The position numbers and the translations under genes were made by a program. Source: an uncultured Saprospiraceae bacterium (lineage in GTDB: Bacteria > Bacteroidota > Bacteroidia > Chitinophagales > Saprospiraceae). From it: a DNA stretch of 64,000 nucleotides. The notes under the pieces were generated by a model, which was not told the DNA's origin, did no database searches, and saw only the letters and a program-made list of their open reading frames with translations. Numbering within the stretch: the stretch's first letter is position 1; each line of letters opens with the position of its first letter. The stretch lies in assembly GCA_938045585.1 (NCBI GenBank), contig CALIAU010000022.1, positions 186,001 through 250,000 on the forward strand, given 5' to 3'. Shown here piece after piece: positions 1 through 8,529 of this stretch.

Positions 1-723
1 GCAGGATCTCTTGCAGAAGGTGGTGGTCTATTTAGAGGTTCTAACGCTGCTATCGAAGGTGAGTCTCTAGGTACAATTGTAGGTACACAAATTCAAAGAG
101 ATGAAGCAGGTAATTTTGTTGTAAACTCTGCTGGTAGTTATGCAATTGCTGAGCAGGACTTAGATGGAAATGTTCCAATTATTGGAGATGCAGTTCCTGA
201 CTATACAATGAACTTCCTTAACTCAATGACGTATAAAGGATTAACCTTAGGAGTACAGATTAACCATACGAAGGGTGGAGACATTCTTTCAAGTACAATT
301 GCAACTCTTTTAGGTAGAGGACTTATTGTTGAAACACAGGATAGACTAGCTACATATATCTTACCTGGTGTAACAGCAGACGGAACGCCTAATGAAACGC
401 AGTTAAATAACTCAACATACTTCTTCTCTAACTTACTGTTTGGTCCAACTGAAACAAGAATTTATGACGCATCAGTAATTAGACTACAAGAAGTATCATT
501 ATCATATGATTTACCAACTAGTATCCTAGAAAGTACTCCTTTTGGAGCACTATCTATCTCTCTTCAAGGGTTTAACCTTTGGTACGATGCTTACAACACA
601 CCGGATGGAGCAAACTTTGATCCTAACGTAGCAGGTGTTGGTATCGGTAATGGTAGAGGATTTGATTTCTTGAACGGACCAAGTTCTAGAAGATATGGAT
701 TTAGTATTAAGACATCTTTCTAA
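1..723 (+). CDS. SusC/RagA-type TonB-linked outer-membrane protein, C-terminal part (5' cut by window edge)
   Basis: The reading frame is open from base 1 to the TAA at 721-723, so about 240 C-terminal residues are visible and the start lies before the window. The visible part has the alternating polar/hydrophobic strands of a TonB-dependent barrel. It includes a strand like RLQEVSLSYDLP, a late GFNLWYDAYNTPDGANFDPN segment typical of SusC-family C-termini, and a final IKTSF ending in Phe, the usual outer-membrane insertion signal. SusC proteins import oligosaccharides or peptides across the outer membrane, with a SusD lipoprotein as lid. The next gene, 11 bases downstream, is SusD-like, which supports the call. 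The first ATG in frame (208) is internal and should not be used as a start. The substrate cannot be told from this fragment. Confidence 0.9.
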   Translation, partial: AGSLAEGGGLFRGSNAAIEGESLGTIVGTQIQRDEAGNFVVNSAGSYAIAEQDLDGNVPIIGDAVPDYTMNFLNSMTYKGLTLGVQINHTKGGDILSSTIATLLGRGLIVETQDRLATYILPGVTADGTPNETQLNNSTYFFSNLLFGPTETRIYDASVIRLQEVSLSYDLPTSILESTPFGALSISLQGFNLWYDAYNTPDGANFDPNVAGVGIGNGRGFDFLNGPSSRRYGFSIKTSF

Positions 724-734
724 ATTAGATAAAA

Positions 735-2414
735 ATGATAAATAAAATTCGATATATATTATCTGTAGTAATACTATTAGTATTAGTGCAGTCATGTAAT
801 CAAACGGATCTAGACTTACTCGTAAGTCCAAATGATCTAGCTGCTGATGCATCGGATCCTAACCTCCTATTAAATGCAGTGCAACTTGCATATGCAGGAA
901 ACCAGGAAACCCTAAGTGACATCGCCGGCGAACTTACAAGAATAGAATACTTCTTCGGTAGAGATTATTTCAACAACTTACCAGGTAGTACTCTTGATGG
1001 AGTGTGGAGAAGAACCTATAGTAGTGCAGGATCAGTTATTGGTGATTCCCCTTCTTTAGGAATTTTAACTAACCTACAAGCTTTGGAAGATATCAACACG
1101 AATGGAACTATTGATGTACGTTTCCATGTAGGTGTAGCAAAAACGTTATATGCACACTCACTTTTACAATTGGTAGATTTTATTGGAGCAGCTGCTTTCT
1201 CACAAGCGGGTGATCCTGAATTTCCTACTCCAATGCTAGATGATGGACAGACAGTATATAATGCTGCCTTAGGTCTTTTAGATGAAGCAGAAGCACTTTT
1301 AGCGGATGATGTATCACTAGTAGGTGTGACAGATTTATTTTTTAAAGGAAATGTTTCTAACTGGAGAAAAGTTGTAAATACTATTCGTTTAAGAACCTAT
1401 GTAATGACGGGTAATAAGTCAGCTTTTGATGCTGTAATCAGCGGAGGAGAATATATCAGCTCATCAGCAGATGATTTCCAGTTACAGTTTGGAACAAGCG
1501 AATTGCAACCAGATGATAGACATCCAGATTATGCAAATGACTATAAGTCAGATGGTGCTGATCTATATCAGTCAAACTGGTTGATGGTTACTATGTTGAA
1601 CAATGATGATCCAAGAAGATTTTACTACTTCTATAGACAACAGTGTGGTACTCCAGGAGCAACAGATTGTAATGGTGCAGAAGTACCAGAAAATGAAGAA
1701 GAATTAGCTTGTTCATTAGTTGTACCTCCACCACACTATGATGGTTTGGCTTTCTGTGGAGTGGATGATGGATACTGGGGTAGAGCACATGGAAATGATG
1801 AGGGTACACCTCCAGATGGATTTAGAAGAACTGCAGTAGGAGTATATCCTGCAGGTGGTAGATTTGATGATGGTGGCTTTGGAGTTGTCGGACTAGGTTC
1901 TGGTGGCGGTGGAGCTGGTATTGAACCTATCTATCTTTCTTCTTATGTTGATTTTTGGCAGGGTATAATGGCTTCTGATGATGCAGAAAAAGCAGCATTC
2001 CTTAGATCAGGTTTAGAAAAGTCAATGGAAAAAGTTAGATCTTTTGGAGCAATGGATGCAAATGCAGATTTCTCTACGGCACCAACAGATGAAGATGTTA
2101 CTGCCTATATCGATAATATGGTAGCAGCATTTGAATCAGCTACTGGTGATGACAAAGAAAATATCTTTGCTGAACAATATTTTACAACCTTATATGGTGG
2201 ATGTACTGAAGCGTATAACTATTACAGATTGACTGGATACCCAACTACGGTATTACCAAACTGGGAACCAGATCCAGGACCTTTCCCTAGGACTCTTTTG
2301 ATTCCGCAGGCGGAGGTTGTAAATAACTCAAGTCTTACGCAGAGAACAGATTTAACAACACAGGTATTCTGGGATACTAATCCTGCAAGCCCTGCTTTTC
2401 CACCAGCTAACTAA
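735..2414 (+). CDS. SusD/RagB-family substrate-binding lipoprotein
   Basis: This is a 559-residue protein beginning with a lipoprotein signal peptide: a basic start, a hydrophobic core, and lipobox VQSC with Cys21 as the acylation site. An early LLLNAVQLAYAG helix, a central aromatic/glycine-rich part, a GIEPIYLSSYVDFW segment near residues 400-415 and a C-terminal NYYRLTGYPTTVLP motif match the SusD-like group found beside SusC channels. The known role of the family is to bind substrate at the cell surface and close over the SusC barrel. It starts 11 bases after the SusC stop and is followed after 12 bases by another lipoprotein, so the three are probably one transcript. The ligand is unknown. 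Family assignment is firm, substrate is not. Confidence 0.9.
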   Translation: MINKIRYILSVVILLVLVQSCNQTDLDLLVSPNDLAADASDPNLLLNAVQLAYAGNQETLSDIAGELTRIEYFFGRDYFNNLPGSTLDGVWRRTYSSAGSVIGDSPSLGILTNLQALEDINTNGTIDVRFHVGVAKTLYAHSLLQLVDFIGAAAFSQAGDPEFPTPMLDDGQTVYNAALGLLDEAEALLADDVSLVGVTDLFFKGNVSNWRKVVNTIRLRTYVMTGNKSAFDAVISGGEYISSSADDFQLQFGTSELQPDDRHPDYANDYKSDGADLYQSNWLMVTMLNNDDPRRFYYFYRQQCGTPGATDCNGAEVPENEEELACSLVVPPPHYDGLAFCGVDDGYWGRAHGNDEGTPPDGFRRTAVGVYPAGGRFDDGGFGVVGLGSGGGGAGIEPIYLSSYVDFWQGIMASDDAEKAAFLRSGLEKSMEKVRSFGAMDANADFSTAPTDEDVTAYIDNMVAAFESATGDDKENIFAEQYFTTLYGGCTEAYNYYRLTGYPTTVLPNWEPDPGPFPRTLLIPQAEVVNNSSLTQRTDLTTQVFWDTNPASPAFPPAN

Positions 2415-2426
2415 AAATATTAAAAC

Positions 2427-3332
2427 ATGAAAAATTTAAATTTTAAATATGCCATTGTTTGTTTATTTATAACGCTGATGGCAGTATCATGCTCAGAAAG
2501 CAACGAGGTAGTTGATCAAATTACAGATGGCGTAACGCGTGGAGCTGTTCTTAGACAGCTAGATGTAATTTCTAATTCTGTTGCGATTAATAGTGCTACG
2601 AATGTCCTAGAACCAGGAGAGCAATTCGCAGTCTTATTAGAATACCAAGACGATGAAGATGGAGCACTCTTTTCAAATATGGACGTATTTGTATCATTCG
2701 TAGACAACACGGATGACAACGGAGAGAATTCTCAAGGAGAAGTATTAGTAGAAACTATTGATGCATCTTCATTTTCTACGGGAGATAGAGGATTACCGCA
2801 GCTTAACTATGCGCTTTCTGCTCAAGCAATGCAATCTGCTTTAGGTCTTGAAGACATGCAAATAGGATTTGGAGGTGACCAGTTTATTGTGCGTTTCCAA
2901 ATTAATCTTACAGATGGAAGATCTTTTACAGATGCACAAAATTCAGGAACACTTACGGGTTCTTATTTCCGTTCACCATTCTCTAATAGAATAAATGTTG
3001 TATGTGGTCCTTCTAAGCCAACAGCTGGAACATGGATAGTTACAACAAATGATAGCTATGGAGACGGATGGAATGGAGCATCTCTTGAGGTAGTAATCGA
3101 TGGAGCACCGTTCGCATCAATTGCAAATGTAGACGGAAATGGAAATGATCAAACTTTTGAATTTGTAGTTCCAGATGGAGCACAAACAATCTCAATTAAG
3201 TACGTTTCTGGTGCTTGGGATTCTGAAGTTTCATATACCATCACATCTGCTAATGGAAATGAAGTAGCATCTTCAGGACCACCACCACCAGCTGGTGTTG
3301 AATTATTAGACTATTGTGCTGATAACTTATAA
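2427..3332 (+). CDS. Surface lipoprotein with C-terminal DSYGDGWNG-type beta domain
   Basis: This 301-residue protein has a lipoprotein signal with lipobox AVSC (Cys22). Residues about 30-190 form an unrecognised beta-rich domain. After a Cys at about 193, residues about 200-300 carry the motif NDSYGDGWNGASLEVVIDG followed by short strands and a Pro-rich linker (GPPPPAG), a module that recurs in secreted Bacteroidota proteins. It is the last gene of the SusC/SusD transcript and is followed by a strong terminator. Third lipoproteins in such loci (SusE/SusF-like) often help bind the substrate at the surface, and I infer a similar accessory role here. There is no enzymatic motif. Exported accessory protein is a safe call, but the function is not known. 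Confidence 0.75.
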   Translation: MKNLNFKYAIVCLFITLMAVSCSESNEVVDQITDGVTRGAVLRQLDVISNSVAINSATNVLEPGEQFAVLLEYQDDEDGALFSNMDVFVSFVDNTDDNGENSQGEVLVETIDASSFSTGDRGLPQLNYALSAQAMQSALGLEDMQIGFGGDQFIVRFQINLTDGRSFTDAQNSGTLTGSYFRSPFSNRINVVCGPSKPTAGTWIVTTNDSYGDGWNGASLEVVIDGAPFASIANVDGNGNDQTFEFVVPDGAQTISIKYVSGAWDSEVSYTITSANGNEVASSGPPPPAGVELLDYCADNL

Positions 3333-3352
3333 CAGCATTTTAATATCATAAA

Positions 3353-3394
3353 AAGAGGCTATCTTGAATTTCAAGATAGCCTCTTCTTATTTTT
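3353..3394 (+). terminator. Intrinsic terminator after the SusC/SusD operon
   Basis: A perfect 16-bp stem (AAGAGGCTATCTTGAA at 3353-3368 against TTCAAGATAGCCTCTT at 3370-3385) with a minimal loop is followed by a T-rich run. It closes the SusC-SusD-lipoprotein transcript and separates it from the FG-GAP gene. Confidence 0.9.
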
Positions 3395-3506
3395 CAGCTT
3401 TGTGTTAAATGACAAGATTTGACATCTCTCATAATCTATCGCAAGCGAATTATAATGTATTTTCGTTTACCTTGAAGCAATAACTCTTTAAAACATTCAA
3501 AAGTCT

Positions 3507-6500
3507 ATGAGACTTTCTATTTATCCTATTTTCCTTATTACTCTGCTAACGAGTAATCTACTATTAAGTCAGTCAAATGACTTTGAGCTCTTAGCTAGTA
3601 GTAAAACCGGAATTGACTTTAAGAACACAATTAAGGCTAATCTGGAAACAAGCGAAAATTTGTTCGACTTCGACTACTTCTACAATGGGGCAGGAGTGGC
3701 TGTTGTAGACATAAATAACGATGGCTTACAGGATGTATATTTTGCTTCTAATCAAGGACAGGATAAACTATACAAAAACCTAGGAAATTTTAGATTTGAA
3801 GATATAACAGAGCAAGCTTTTAATGGTTTTACCACCCAATGGTCTACAGGCGTATCCATCGTAGATCTAAATCAAGACGGATGGCTAGATATTTATGTTT
3901 GCCAAGGTGGACCTAGGAATTCAGAATTAAGAAAAAATCTCCTCTTTATTAATCAAGGCGATGAAAGCTTTGTAGAATCAGCAAACATCTTTGGTCTAGA
4001 TGATACGGGTATGAGTACTCAGGCACTTTTCTTAGATTTTGATAAGGATGGTGACCAAGATTGTTTCGTGCTTAATGAAAGCTTAGCCTATGGCTTAGAC
4101 CCTTTAAAATTTACTAGACTAAATCTTGAACAAAAGCCAAGACTATACGAAAGTTATTCACACTTCTATAGAAATGATGCAGGTCTCTTTGTTGATGTCA
4201 CTAAAGAACTCGGAATGGATCAGGCCACCTTTGGTTTGGGAATTGGTTCATTTGATGCAAACCAGGATGGCTGGGAAGACATATACATCTCCAATGATTA
4301 CTATGTGCCGGACATGCTCTATATCAATAATAAAGGTAAAGGCTTCGTAGATCAAATCAAACTACGTACAAAGCAAATGTCCTTCTATGGCATGGGTATG
4401 GATATAGCTGACATGAATAATGATGGACATAGTGATATTTTTGTACTGGACATGGCCTCGGGTGATCACTACAGATCTAAGACGCTTATGCGTTCCATGG
4501 ATGTAGATAATTTTCGATTATTAGTAGAAGGACTGCAGTTGCCCTATCAATACATGTTTAATTCCTTACAGTTAAATAGCGGCAATGGAACTTACAATAA
4601 TATTGCACAGCTTTCTGGCGTCTCCAGTACAGATTGGAGTTGGAGTGTCCTCATGGAAGATTTTGATTTTGATGGATTAAAAGATATTCATATCACAAAT
4701 GGATATAGGAGATATGCCTTGGATAATGATTTTCAAAAGAAAGTATTTGAAGCCAAAGCAGAACATAATGGTGAAGTGCCCATAGAAATTAAAAGAGAAC
4801 TGTATGATCAGATGCCCACTGAGAAATTGAGAAACATCTTCTACAAGAATACCTCAGATCTACGTTTCGAATCATGGATGGATAGCTCTGAAGACAATCC
4901 TCCCAGCTACTCAAACGGTGCAGCAGTTGCCGACTTTGATAATGATGGAGATGTCGATCTTGTAATTAACAATATGGACGCAGAAGCCTTTGTCTATAAG
5001 AATCTGGCAAGAGAAAATGCAAGGCATAATTTTCTTGCTCTAAAACAAAAGGGGAACACTAGCAATGCCATGCAAAGAGTAGAGTTGTTTTCTGGAGAGG
5101 AACGTTTTGCCTTTGAACCAAGAAGAGTACGAGGCTATATGTCTTCAAGTGAGCCCTCCATTTTTCTCGGCCTAGGTAAGGAGCAGTATGTAGATAGTTT
5201 AAAAATCCTTCTAGCAGATGGCAGCATGATCGTCAAGGAGGAAATAACAGCCAATCGCATTTTATATCTTGAAGATTTCGAAGAAGCTAGGGATCTTGGT
5301 TTAGACAACTTGAAAAATAAAAAAGCAAAACCCTTCTTTCGCGAACTGGTAGCGTCCAATTTAGGTCTAAGCTTCACACATCTTGAAAACCCCTACGACG
5401 ATTTTAAGAAAGAAATTTTACTTCCCTTCAAGCAATCAACATTGGGGCCCTTGCTCACATCTGCGGATGTAAACAAGGATGGTAAAGACGATTTGATTAT
5501 ATCCAATTCTGTAGGTACGCCTGCACGCATCTTTATTCAAAATGAAAGTGGCTTTGAAGCACAAGAATTTCCCTTAGAACTAAATACAGCAATTAAGGAA
5601 ACAGGGGAAATATCCGTACTTGATTTAAATAAAGACGGCCGACAGGATTTTATAATACCTGGAGGAGGAAATGAAAAGCCGCAAGACGATCTCATGTATG
5701 AGTCGGGCTTGATTATCTCAAATACAGATACCAGCTTTACATATCAGGCACTCTTTGGAGATATGGGCTCCACGAAGAAAATAATACCTATAGACTTTGA
5801 TCAAGATGGAGATGAAGACCTGTTTGTTATAAATAGACATGTGCCGCAAAAATATCCCATGCATGCTGCTTCCAAAATATATGAAAACCAAGACGGCAGA
5901 TTTATAGATGTAAGCAAAACAGTTTTCCCTCAGCTAGCTGAGTTCGGAATTATAAATGATGCAGAATTAGCGGATTTAAATAAAGATGGAATACAAGACC
6001 TAGTTGTCGTAGGGGAGTGGACAGGAATAGGTTTTTTTGAAAATAGGTCTGCATCCTTTGTGCAAGTAAATGCTGACTATGGTATTCCAGAAATGTATGG
6101 ATTGTGGTTTAGTATTGCTTCAGAAGATCTAAATAAAGACGGACAACCGGATTTTATCATCGGCAATCTTGGAGAAAATTCTAAATATCATGCAACTGAG
6201 ACTAAGCCTCTAAAAGTATATGGAGGTGACTTTGATAACAACGGAACCTGGGACCTCGTACTAAGTAAGCTATATAAAAATGAATTTGTTCCATTACGCG
6301 GTTTAGAATGTTCATCTGATCAGATGCCTTTTATTAAAGACAAATTTAAGACCTACGATATGTTTGCCAAGTCTAGCCTCACGGATGTGTATGGCAACAG
6401 TTTGGAAGATGCCTATCATCGCTATGCGAATACAATGTCGTCTTATGCACTGTTAAGTAATGCGCAGGGAAAATATACTGCTGTCGCCTTACCTGCACTA

Positions 6501-6815
6501 GCACAAAGCTTTCCTATTCTAGATATAGAGATGATTGATATAGATGCTAATGGGAAAGTCGAAATGATATTATCAGGTAACATTTATAATACAGAGGTAG
6601 AGACACCAAGACTTGATGCCGGAATGGGATTAATTCTATCCTATGATAACGAAACAGGCTTCAGGGCACATCCACGTGCAGAGACTGGACTAAACCTAGA
6701 AGGAAATATAAAGTCAACCACTCTCTTATATCATACAGGAATGGCAAAGCATATCCTTGTTGCCAGCCAAAATAATGGAGCGCTTAAAGTATTCAGCGTC
6801 TTAGACGTAAATTAG
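3507..6815 (+). CDS. Secreted FG-GAP/VCBS repeat protein with ASPIC-UnbV domain (CRTAC1-like)
   Basis: This 1102-residue protein has an N-terminal signal peptide ending near SQS (residues 1-23). It contains about 14 calcium-loop repeats of the form D-x-N/D-x-D-G-x-x-D, for example DINNDGLQDVYF, DFDKDGDQDCFV, DMNNDGHSDIFV, DFDNDGDVDLVI and DLNKDGIQDLVV, which fold as beta-propeller blades. Between the two propeller halves, about residues 500-590, lies an ASPIC/UnbV-like segment (RRVRGYMSSSEPSIFLGLG, then DSLKILLADGSM). Such proteins are commonly encoded next to SusC/SusD pairs in Bacteroidota. They are thought to act in surface binding or polymer handling, but no reaction is established. The start follows the operon terminator by about 110 bases, so it probably has its own promoter. 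No T9SS sorting domain was seen at its C-terminus. Confidence 0.88.
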   Translation: MRLSIYPIFLITLLTSNLLLSQSNDFELLASSKTGIDFKNTIKANLETSENLFDFDYFYNGAGVAVVDINNDGLQDVYFASNQGQDKLYKNLGNFRFEDITEQAFNGFTTQWSTGVSIVDLNQDGWLDIYVCQGGPRNSELRKNLLFINQGDESFVESANIFGLDDTGMSTQALFLDFDKDGDQDCFVLNESLAYGLDPLKFTRLNLEQKPRLYESYSHFYRNDAGLFVDVTKELGMDQATFGLGIGSFDANQDGWEDIYISNDYYVPDMLYINNKGKGFVDQIKLRTKQMSFYGMGMDIADMNNDGHSDIFVLDMASGDHYRSKTLMRSMDVDNFRLLVEGLQLPYQYMFNSLQLNSGNGTYNNIAQLSGVSSTDWSWSVLMEDFDFDGLKDIHITNGYRRYALDNDFQKKVFEAKAEHNGEVPIEIKRELYDQMPTEKLRNIFYKNTSDLRFESWMDSSEDNPPSYSNGAAVADFDNDGDVDLVINNMDAEAFVYKNLARENARHNFLALKQKGNTSNAMQRVELFSGEERFAFEPRRVRGYMSSSEPSIFLGLGKEQYVDSLKILLADGSMIVKEEITANRILYLEDFEEARDLGLDNLKNKKAKPFFRELVASNLGLSFTHLENPYDDFKKEILLPFKQSTLGPLLTSADVNKDGKDDLIISNSVGTPARIFIQNESGFEAQEFPLELNTAIKETGEISVLDLNKDGRQDFIIPGGGNEKPQDDLMYESGLIISNTDTSFTYQALFGDMGSTKKIIPIDFDQDGDEDLFVINRHVPQKYPMHAASKIYENQDGRFIDVSKTVFPQLAEFGIINDAELADLNKDGIQDLVVVGEWTGIGFFENRSASFVQVNADYGIPEMYGLWFSIASEDLNKDGQPDFIIGNLGENSKYHATETKPLKVYGGDFDNNGTWDLVLSKLYKNEFVPLRGLECSSDQMPFIKDKFKTYDMFAKSSLTDVYGNSLEDAYHRYANTMSSYALLSNAQGKYTAVALPALAQSFPILDIEMIDIDANGKVEMILSGNIYNTEVETPRLDAGMGLILSYDNETGFRAHPRAETGLNLEGNIKSTTLLYHTGMAKHILVASQNNGALKVFSVLDVN

Positions 6816-6900
6816 CTCCTACTAAGTACAGAAACATATAAAATAGCCTGTATATCAATTGAAAATAACATATTACGATTTTTTGTAATATATTTATTCT

Positions 6901-7806
6901 GTGAATCAAGATCAGAATATAGAGCTGTTTTTAAATTTCATTCGTTTTGAAAAGCGTTATTCAGAGCATACAGCACTGTCTTATGAAAACGATTTGAGTC
7001 AATTTGCTGCTTTTATGCAGTTCCAGTTTGAACAAGAAAGCCTAACTGCTACCAAACATCTCCATGTCCGATCATGGATAGTTTCATTAATGGAGGCTGA
7101 GATATCAGCAAAGTCAATTAATCGGAAAATATCTACACTGAGGTCCTTTTTCAATTTTTTACGAAAAAAGGAGCGCATCGAGGTTTCACCCATGCTCAAA
7201 ATCATTGCGCCAAAAGTAGGTAAACGCCTCCCTAAGCATCTTACTGAAGAGAATATGACAGATCTGAAGGACGAACTTGACGTAGAACCGAGCTTCTCTT
7301 CATCAAGAAATAGATTGATTATAGACCTTTTTTACAACACGGGCATTCGTAGATCCGAACTCATACAGCTGACAGAGAAAAACACAGATACCAGAAATCA
7401 CCTAATTCGCGTATTAGGAAAGGGGAATAAAGAACGTCAAATTCCTATTCCTACTAGCCTTAGTGACCAAATTGAACGATATAGGGCCTTGAAAGCTGCA
7501 GAATTCTCAGATCTTGAAACAGATAGATTATTACTCACGGATAAGGGAAAGGCACTTTACCCACGCTTTGTCTATAATACTGTCAAGAGATACATAGCTA
7601 AGGTAAGCACCATAGAACAAAAGAGTCCCCACGTCCTGCGACATACCTTTGCAACGCATCTATTGAATAATGGGGCAGAATTGAATGCCATCAAAGAACT
7701 ATTAGGACACGCAAATCTATCTGCAACACAAATTTATACCCATAATTCCATAAGCCGATTAAAAGACATTTACAAAAAGGCCCACCCAAGCTCAAAAAGC
7801 CAATAA
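6901..7806 (+). CDS. xerC: Tyrosine recombinase of the XerC/XerD type
   Basis: This 301-residue protein has the normal Xer length. The N-terminal SAM-like core-binding domain covers residues 1-100. The catalytic domain shows every expected residue: Arg150 in TGIRRSEL, Lys174 in GKGNKERQ, His244 and Arg247 in HVLRHTFATH, His270 in LLGHANLS, and the nucleophile Tyr279 in QIYTH. Xer proteins resolve chromosome dimers at dif before division. The start is GTG at 6901; the next Met (residue 39) would cut into the core-binding domain. In many Bacteroidota a Xer-type gene lies just before this tRNA-tuf block, so the position is typical. I usually expect raiA/hpf between the two, and it is absent here. 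Whether this is XerC or XerD cannot be settled by eye. Confidence 0.9.
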   Translation: MNQDQNIELFLNFIRFEKRYSEHTALSYENDLSQFAAFMQFQFEQESLTATKHLHVRSWIVSLMEAEISAKSINRKISTLRSFFNFLRKKERIEVSPMLKIIAPKVGKRLPKHLTEENMTDLKDELDVEPSFSSSRNRLIIDLFYNTGIRRSELIQLTEKNTDTRNHLIRVLGKGNKERQIPIPTSLSDQIERYRALKAAEFSDLETDRLLLTDKGKALYPRFVYNTVKRYIAKVSTIEQKSPHVLRHTFATHLLNNGAELNAIKELLGHANLSATQIYTHNSISRLKDIYKKAHPSSKSQ

Positions 7807-7847
7807 ATACGGCGTTTTAGCTAGTTTTATATTTTTTTGAAATAGGG

Positions 7848-7878
7848 TTTCAATTTTCCATAAAAAAGACTATTTTTG
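7848..7878 (+). promoter_or_regulatory. Candidate promoter of the tRNA-tuf operon
   Basis: An exact Bacteroidota -7 element TATTTTTG (TAnnTTTG) occupies 7871-7878. A TTTC, one base off the -33 consensus TTTG, lies at 7848-7851, leaving a 19-base spacer as expected. The first tRNA starts about 30 bases after the predicted start point. No other good promoter was seen before tuf. Confidence 0.7.
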
Positions 7879-7914
7879 CGTTCGCTTTGAAGAAAGTGAA
7901 AGTGAAGTAACGAT

Positions 7915-7988
7915 GCCAGTGTAGCTCAGTTGGCCAGAGCAGCTGATTTGTAATCAGCGGGTCGGGGGTTCGAATCCCTCCACTGGCT
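7915..7988 (+). tRNA. tRNA-Thr (anticodon TGT)
   Basis: A 74-base cloverleaf: acceptor GCCAGTG pairs with CACTGGC, anticodon stem GCTGA/TCAGC with loop TTTGTAA (anticodon TGT), T-arm GGGGGTTCGAATCCCTC, discriminator T. The 3' CCA is not encoded. It reads ACA codons and is first of four tRNAs before tuf. Confidence 0.97.
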
Positions 7989-8013
7989 CACATTTTAGAA
8001 GACATTGATCTTC

Positions 8014-8096
8014 GGGGGTGCGCCGGAGTTGGAGAGCCGGGCCAGACTGTAAATCTGGTGTCTACGACTGAATAGGTTCGATTCCTATCACCCCCA
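8014..8096 (+). tRNA. tRNA-Tyr (anticodon GTA)
   Basis: An 83-base class II tRNA with the long variable arm expected of bacterial tRNA-Tyr. Acceptor GGGGGTG pairs with CACCCCC, anticodon stem CAGA/TCTG holds GTA, T-loop GGTTCGATTCC, discriminator A. CCA is not encoded. Confidence 0.97.
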
Positions 8097-8124
8097 CTTT
8101 GAAACATTGAAATTTTAAACATAA

Positions 8125-8197
8125 GCGGGAGTAGCTCAGTTGGTAGAGCATCAGCCTTCCAAGCTGAGGGTCGCGGGTTCGAGTCTCGTCTCCCGCT
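8125..8197 (+). tRNA. tRNA-Gly (anticodon TCC)
   Basis: A 73-base cloverleaf with acceptor GCGGGAG/CTCCCGC, anticodon stem TCAGC/GCTGA with loop CTTCCAA (TCC), T-loop GGTTCGAGTC and discriminator T. It reads GGA/GGG and is third in the tRNA-tuf transcript. Confidence 0.97.
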
Positions 8198-8255
8198 CTA
8201 TATTTAACAGAGCAAGACCTTGGATTGCGATTGGTACTGTCTTTATGTAAGATCA

Positions 8256-8327
8256 GCCAATGTAGCTCAGGGGTAGAGCACCTCCATGGTAAGGAGGGGG
8301 TCGGGGGTTCAATTCCCTTCATTGGCT
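8256..8327 (+). tRNA. tRNA-Thr (anticodon GGT)
   Basis: A 72-base cloverleaf with acceptor GCCAATG/CATTGGC, anticodon stem CCTCC/GGAGG with loop ATGGTAA (GGT), T-arm around GGTTCAATTCC and discriminator T. Its 3' part is copied about 110 bases downstream (see the fragment at 8386-8439). Confidence 0.97.
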
Positions 8328-8385
8328 CAAAGGAATGCACAAAGGTGCATGGAAGAAATTGAAAGAAGAGTTAAGTTGCCCGACA

Positions 8386-8439
8386 GTCGGGGCCTGCCTG
8401 CTTACGCACGTAGGCAGGGTTCAATTCCCTTCATTGGCT
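8386..8439 (+). pseudogene. 3' fragment of tRNA-Thr(GGT) split by a 26-nt palindrome
   Basis: Bases 8386-8392 (GTCGGGG) and 8419-8439 together reproduce the T-arm and acceptor 3' side of the tRNA-Thr ending at 8327. Between them, exactly at 8393-8418, sits a 26-nt near-palindrome beginning CCTGCCTGC and ending GTAGGCAGG. Removing those 26 bases restores the parent sequence with no gain or loss. Bases after the fragment (AAGGATGTACAAAGGTGCATC, 8443 on) also copy the parent's downstream flank (AAGGAATGCACAAAGGTGCATG). So tRNA end plus flank was tandemly duplicated. The fragment lacks D and anticodon arms and cannot be a working tRNA. Confidence 0.88.
8393..8418. repeat. 26-nt palindrome inserted in the tRNA fragment
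   Basis: The terminal arms CCTGCCT/AGGCAGG are perfect. The element differs at 3 of 26 positions from the perfect palindromes at 29518-29543, 57921-57946 and 58535-58560, so it belongs to the same family, here without the longer flanking element. Confidence 0.85.
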
Positions 8440-8529
8440 CAACTAAGGATGTACAAAGGTGCATCGTTAATAAATAGACTTTTATCGAATTACATTATAA
8501 TATTATTAATTGGCTTAAATTTTTTATAG

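Noticed and set aside
8062-8340. A 92-codon minus-strand frame across the tRNA cluster (contains GIEPPTPSLPW-like text)
   Set aside because: It is antisense to three tRNAs; this string is the well-known false translation of tRNA genes.
6901-8442. An integrated element, from a tyrosine recombinase gene plus a duplicated tRNA end
   Set aside because: The recombinase has core Xer length and position, nothing but tRNAs lies between, and the duplication spans only about 110 bases with no cargo.
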